Assembly (NCBI GenBank): GCA_964475145.1 | Contig: CAYYVK010000021.1 | Coordinates: forward strand, 1-9,440 | DNA: 9,440 bases | Direction of reading: 5' to 3' | Origin: CAYYVK01 sp964475145 | GTDB taxonomy: Archaea > Aenigmatarchaeota > Aenigmatarchaeia > CG10238-14 > SCSR01 | Shown: piece by piece, positions 6,874 to 9,440 of the stretch | How the letters are laid out: every line of letters begins with the position of its first letter | How positions within the stretch are numbered: the first letter of the stretch is position 1 | Notes under the pieces: generated by a model | What the model was told of the DNA's origin: nothing | Databases searched by the model: none | The model's input: the letters and a program-made list of their open reading frames with translations, nothing else | Translations under genes and position numbers: made by a program

Positions 6874-7500
6874 GTGAAACTGTTGAAGGAAAAGCCTGAA
6901 GTGAAAAAAACTGGAACTACTACTGTTGGTATCGTATGCAAAGATGGAGTAGTCCTAGCAGCCGAGAAAAAATCTACCATGGGCTACTTGGTTGCCAGCA
7001 AAGAGTCAGAAAAGATAATACCTATAGCAGATCATATAGCTTTAACGATAGCTGGTGTAAGCGGGGATGCACAAACTCTTGCAAGGTACATGCAAGCTGA
7101 ACTAAAGATCTTCGAGCTAGAAAACAAGAGAAGACTTTCTGTAAAAGGTGCTGCCACTCTTCTAGCAAACATCCTCCAAGGAAGCAAGTACCTTCCTTTC
7201 TTCGTACAACTGATAGTTGCTGGTTACGACGATGCGCCTAGGATATACGACTTGGATGCAATAGGCGGCATAGAAGAGGAGAAAAAGTTCTTTTCCACAG
7301 GCTCTGGCTCGCCCATTGCTTTAGGTGTTTTGGAAGACAACTTTAAAGAGGGCATGTCGATAGAAGAAGGAATAAAGCTTGCTGTTCGTGCAATTAAATC
7401 TGCTATAGAACGTGACATAGGTTCTGGTGGAAAGGCCATAGACATAGCAGTTATCTCAAAAGAAGGAATAAAGATTACAAGGCAAGAATTGTCCAAGTAG
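6874..7500 (+). CDS. psmB: Proteasome beta subunit (20S core, catalytic)
   Basis: This is the catalytic beta subunit of the archaeal 20S proteasome, an N-terminal-nucleophile threonine protease that degrades proteins fed in by PAN or Cdc48-type ATPases. The 208-residue precursor has a short 14-residue propeptide ending in KKTG. Autocleavage before TTTVG would expose T15 as the catalytic Thr1. The other active-site residues are present: E31 (mature Glu17), K47 (mature Lys33), the GSGSP loop (143-147) and RD..SGG with D181 and S184. The subunit should therefore be active. It starts with GTG, supported by a Shine-Dalgarno site. fttA follows after 6-15 bases, so the two are likely co-transcribed; I recall the same psmB-fttA order in methanogens. 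The alpha subunit gene is not in the window. Confidence 0.97.
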   Translation: MKLLKEKPEVKKTGTTTVGIVCKDGVVLAAEKKSTMGYLVASKESEKIIPIADHIALTIAGVSGDAQTLARYMQAELKIFELENKRRLSVKGAATLLANILQGSKYLPFFVQLIVAGYDDAPRIYDLDAIGGIEEEKKFFSTGSGSPIALGVLEDNFKEGMSIEEGIKLAVRAIKSAIERDIGSGGKAIDIAVISKEGIKITRQELSK

Positions 7501-7515
7501 AGTTTTGTGGTAAGG

Positions 7516-9381
7516 ATGGAAATTCTGGAAAGAGTTAAGATTTTACTACCTCCAAAAATAGACAGGCTAGAATTAGAAGGTTCAGAAATAGTTGCCTATA
7601 CAAAAGATAAAGAATTCTTCCAATCTTGTGAGCCTGACGTAAGAGAAGCAGTAAACCAAATCAAGAAAAGGATAGAAATAAGAGCAGACTTGAGCATAAC
7701 AATGGATCAAGATTACACAAAACAAAAGATAAAGGAGCTAGTTCCTGAGGAGGCAAACGTAAGAAGCATATACTTTGAGCCTGAGAGAAGCATTGTTGTC
7801 ATAGTCGCAGAAAAACCTGGTCTAGTTATAGGCAAGGGTGGAGAAACTTTAAAGCAGATAAAAAAAGAAACTTTCTGGGCTCCTAGAGTTGAAAGAATAC
7901 CTAGCATAAAGTCTGATGTCGTGGAAGCTATAAGGAGGATGATGCACTCAGAAGTTAAGTTTAGGAAAAATTTTTTGAACAGGATTGGTGAAAGCATTTT
8001 CAGCGAGAGAAAAGCTGCAAGAGACTGGATTAGATTAGTATGCCTAGGTGGCTGTAGAGAAGTAGGAAGAAGTTGCATGCTCGTTGAAACTCCTAAGTCT
8101 AAAGTTTTGATAGATTGTGGAATAAAGGCAGGGGCTAACAATTCTGAGGCTTTTCCAATCTTCAACACAAAAGAGTTTGATTATACAGAGCTAGATGCAA
8201 TAGTAGTTTCTCATGCACACTTAGACCATATAGGAGCAATTCCAATCCTTTACGAAAGAGGTTTTGATGGTCCACTCTACTTGACAACACCAACCCTAGA
8301 CTTAGCTACTCTACTTTGGCTTGATTATATAGACGTGATGCAAAAGAACACGACAAACCCTTTGTTTACTGCTAAGGGAGTGAAAGAAGCTGTAAAACAT
8401 GCAATAACTTTAGATTATGGAGAAGTTTCTGACATAGCTCCTGACGTAAGGCTTGCACTATACAATGCAGGCCATATACTTGGTTCTGCTCTGGTACATT
8501 TGCACGTAGGCGAAGGTCTGCATAACATAGTCTATGCTTTGGACCAAAAGTTTGGAAAGACAAACTTGCTAGACCAAGCTTTTACAGACTTCCAGCGTGT
8601 GGAGACTCTAGTTATAGAGAGCACTTACGGCAGCTCAGAAGATGTTTTCCCACCTAGACCTGAAGTTGAAAAACAGCTCATGGATGTAGTAAACAAAACA
8701 ATGGAAAGGGGAGGAATTTGTCTAGTTCCAAGCTTTTCGGTAGAAAGGGCTCAAGAACTTATGACGATTCTTGTAGAAAACAGCTTTCAGTATCCTGTTT
8801 ACCTTGACGGAATGATATGGGATGCTAACGGCATTTTTACCGCTTATCCTGAATACTTTGGTAAAAGCATGCAGAGAAAAATATTCGCAGGAGAAAATCC
8901 TTTCTTAAGCTCTATTTTCAAGAGAATAGCTTCTAAGGAAGAAAGGGAAAAGGCATGGGAAGATAAGCCTTGCATGATAATCTCTACTTCAGGCATGCTC
9001 AACGGTGGTCCTGTCCTAGAGCATCTAGGAGCTTTGGCAGAAGATCCGAAAAATACCTTGATATTTGTGGGCTATCAAGCTGAAGGAACTCTTGGAAGAA
9101 GGATACAGAAAGGATGGAAGGAAATTCCTGTCAAAACAGAAAACGGTAAGACTGTTTCTGTTGCTCTAAACATGGAAGTTTATACAGCAGAAGGGCTTTC
9201 AGGCCATTCTGATTATAAGCAGCTGATAAACTACATAAGCAGGCTTTCTGCTAGGCCTGATAAGATAGTAGTTGTTCACGGCGAACCTCAAAAGGCAGTA
9301 AGCTTTGCTAAGAGTGTTCATAAACTTTTCAGGATAGAGACAGTAGTGCCGAGAAATCTAGAAGCGATAAGGCTGAAGTAA
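7516..9381 (+). CDS. fttA: FttA/aCPSF1, KH and beta-CASP ribonuclease for transcription termination
   Basis: FttA (aCPSF1) is the archaeal homologue of CPSF73; it cleaves nascent RNA and terminates transcription. The 621-residue product has two N-terminal KH domains (about 1-65 and 66-140), the second with the RNA-binding loop GKGG (106-109). A metallo-beta-lactamase core with an inserted beta-CASP domain follows. Metal-site motifs are LIDCG (D200), HAHLDH (233-238), GHILG (H320) and the motif 4 aspartate D343. The beta-CASP motifs are ESTYG (E368), SGHSD (H564) and HGE (H588). All key residues are present, so activity is expected. Motif 4 reads ALDQ, where TGDF is usual. The start is uncertain: GTG at 7507 would add three residues (MVR), but ATG at 7516 gives the cleaner N-terminus. 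It lies directly behind psmB and is probably translated from the same message. Confidence 0.95.
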   Translation: MEILERVKILLPPKIDRLELEGSEIVAYTKDKEFFQSCEPDVREAVNQIKKRIEIRADLSITMDQDYTKQKIKELVPEEANVRSIYFEPERSIVVIVAEKPGLVIGKGGETLKQIKKETFWAPRVERIPSIKSDVVEAIRRMMHSEVKFRKNFLNRIGESIFSERKAARDWIRLVCLGGCREVGRSCMLVETPKSKVLIDCGIKAGANNSEAFPIFNTKEFDYTELDAIVVSHAHLDHIGAIPILYERGFDGPLYLTTPTLDLATLLWLDYIDVMQKNTTNPLFTAKGVKEAVKHAITLDYGEVSDIAPDVRLALYNAGHILGSALVHLHVGEGLHNIVYALDQKFGKTNLLDQAFTDFQRVETLVIESTYGSSEDVFPPRPEVEKQLMDVVNKTMERGGICLVPSFSVERAQELMTILVENSFQYPVYLDGMIWDANGIFTAYPEYFGKSMQRKIFAGENPFLSSIFKRIASKEEREKAWEDKPCMIISTSGMLNGGPVLEHLGALAEDPKNTLIFVGYQAEGTLGRRIQKGWKEIPVKTENGKTVSVALNMEVYTAEGLSGHSDYKQLINYISRLSARPDKIVVVHGEPQKAVSFAKSVHKLFRIETVVPRNLEAIRLK

Positions 9382-9404
9382 ACTTTCAAAAATAACAAAT
9401 AGGA

Positions 9405-9440
9405 ATGAACTTTACTTTTGTGTTGTTGACCTTCTTCTCT
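9405..9440 (+). CDS. Possible start of a further gene, cut by the window end
   Basis: After the fttA stop an ATG at 9405 opens a frame that stays open to the window edge (12 codons) and begins MNFTFVLLTFFS, which resembles the hydrophobic start of a signal peptide or membrane segment. AGGA touches the ATG, too close to act as a normal ribosome binding site, and no TATA box is obvious. The opposite strand could equally hold the tail of a convergent gene: one minus frame ends RRRSTTQK then stop. The call is tentative. Confidence 0.25.
   Translation, partial: MNFTFVLLTFFS

Noticed and set aside
6603..6980. Minus-strand frame of 125 codons across the proS-psmB junction
   Set aside because: It crosses two well-supported genes and their promoter, and its product has no coherent composition or motif.
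7713..8168. Minus-strand frame of 151 codons inside fttA
   Set aside because: It is opposite the KH and first lactamase motifs, which are clearly coding; it shows no domain of its own.
1..9440. CRISPR array, insertion sequence, prophage or horizontally acquired island
   Set aside because: No regular repeat-spacer pattern, transposase, terminal inverted repeats or integrase; base composition and codon use look uniform across all genes.

Overview
The window comes from an archaeon. All six complete genes are archaeal in type: the HerA helicase, Mre11 and Rad50, a ProRS with a C-terminal Cys4 zinc domain, a proteasome beta subunit, and the KH/beta-CASP ribonuclease FttA (aCPSF1). Several sites look like archaeal TATA boxes, and starts include TTG and GTG. 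The DNA is AT-rich (clearly below 45% G+C by eye) and almost fully coding. This fits a compact genome, possibly of the DPANN group, but the lineage cannot be fixed from the sequence alone.

Layout. Bases 1-22 hold only the 5' flank of herA. herA (23-1528, +) runs towards rad50, and the 153-base convergent gap (1529-1681) holds a small hairpin with T-tracts and a 33-codon start-less reading frame that looks like the end of a protein. rad50 (1682-4048, -) lies downstream of mre11 (4053-5288, -) with a 4-base gap; the mre11 stop codon lies inside the rad50 ribosome binding site, and rad50 starts with TTG. mre11 is divergent from proS (5354-6805, +) across a 65-base spacer with one palindromic TATA core that may serve both strands. 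psmB (6874-7500, +) has its own TATA box and Shine-Dalgarno site, and fttA follows it within 6-15 bases (to 9381, +). The last 59 bases hold only a possible start of another gene.

Function. The left half is the archaeal double-strand-break end-resection set: Mre11 nuclease, Rad50 ATPase and HerA translocase. The usual partner nuclease gene nurA is not in the window, and herA is tail-to-tail with mre11-rad50 rather than in the same operon. The right half is housekeeping: charging of tRNA-Pro, protein degradation by the 20S proteasome, and cleavage of nascent RNA for transcription termination. I see no CRISPR, mobile element, tRNA, rRNA or clear foreign island. No new system stands out; the items most worth a second look are the orphan frame, the repeated TAGAC/GTCTA motifs beside it, the shared promoter, and a few departures from family motifs.
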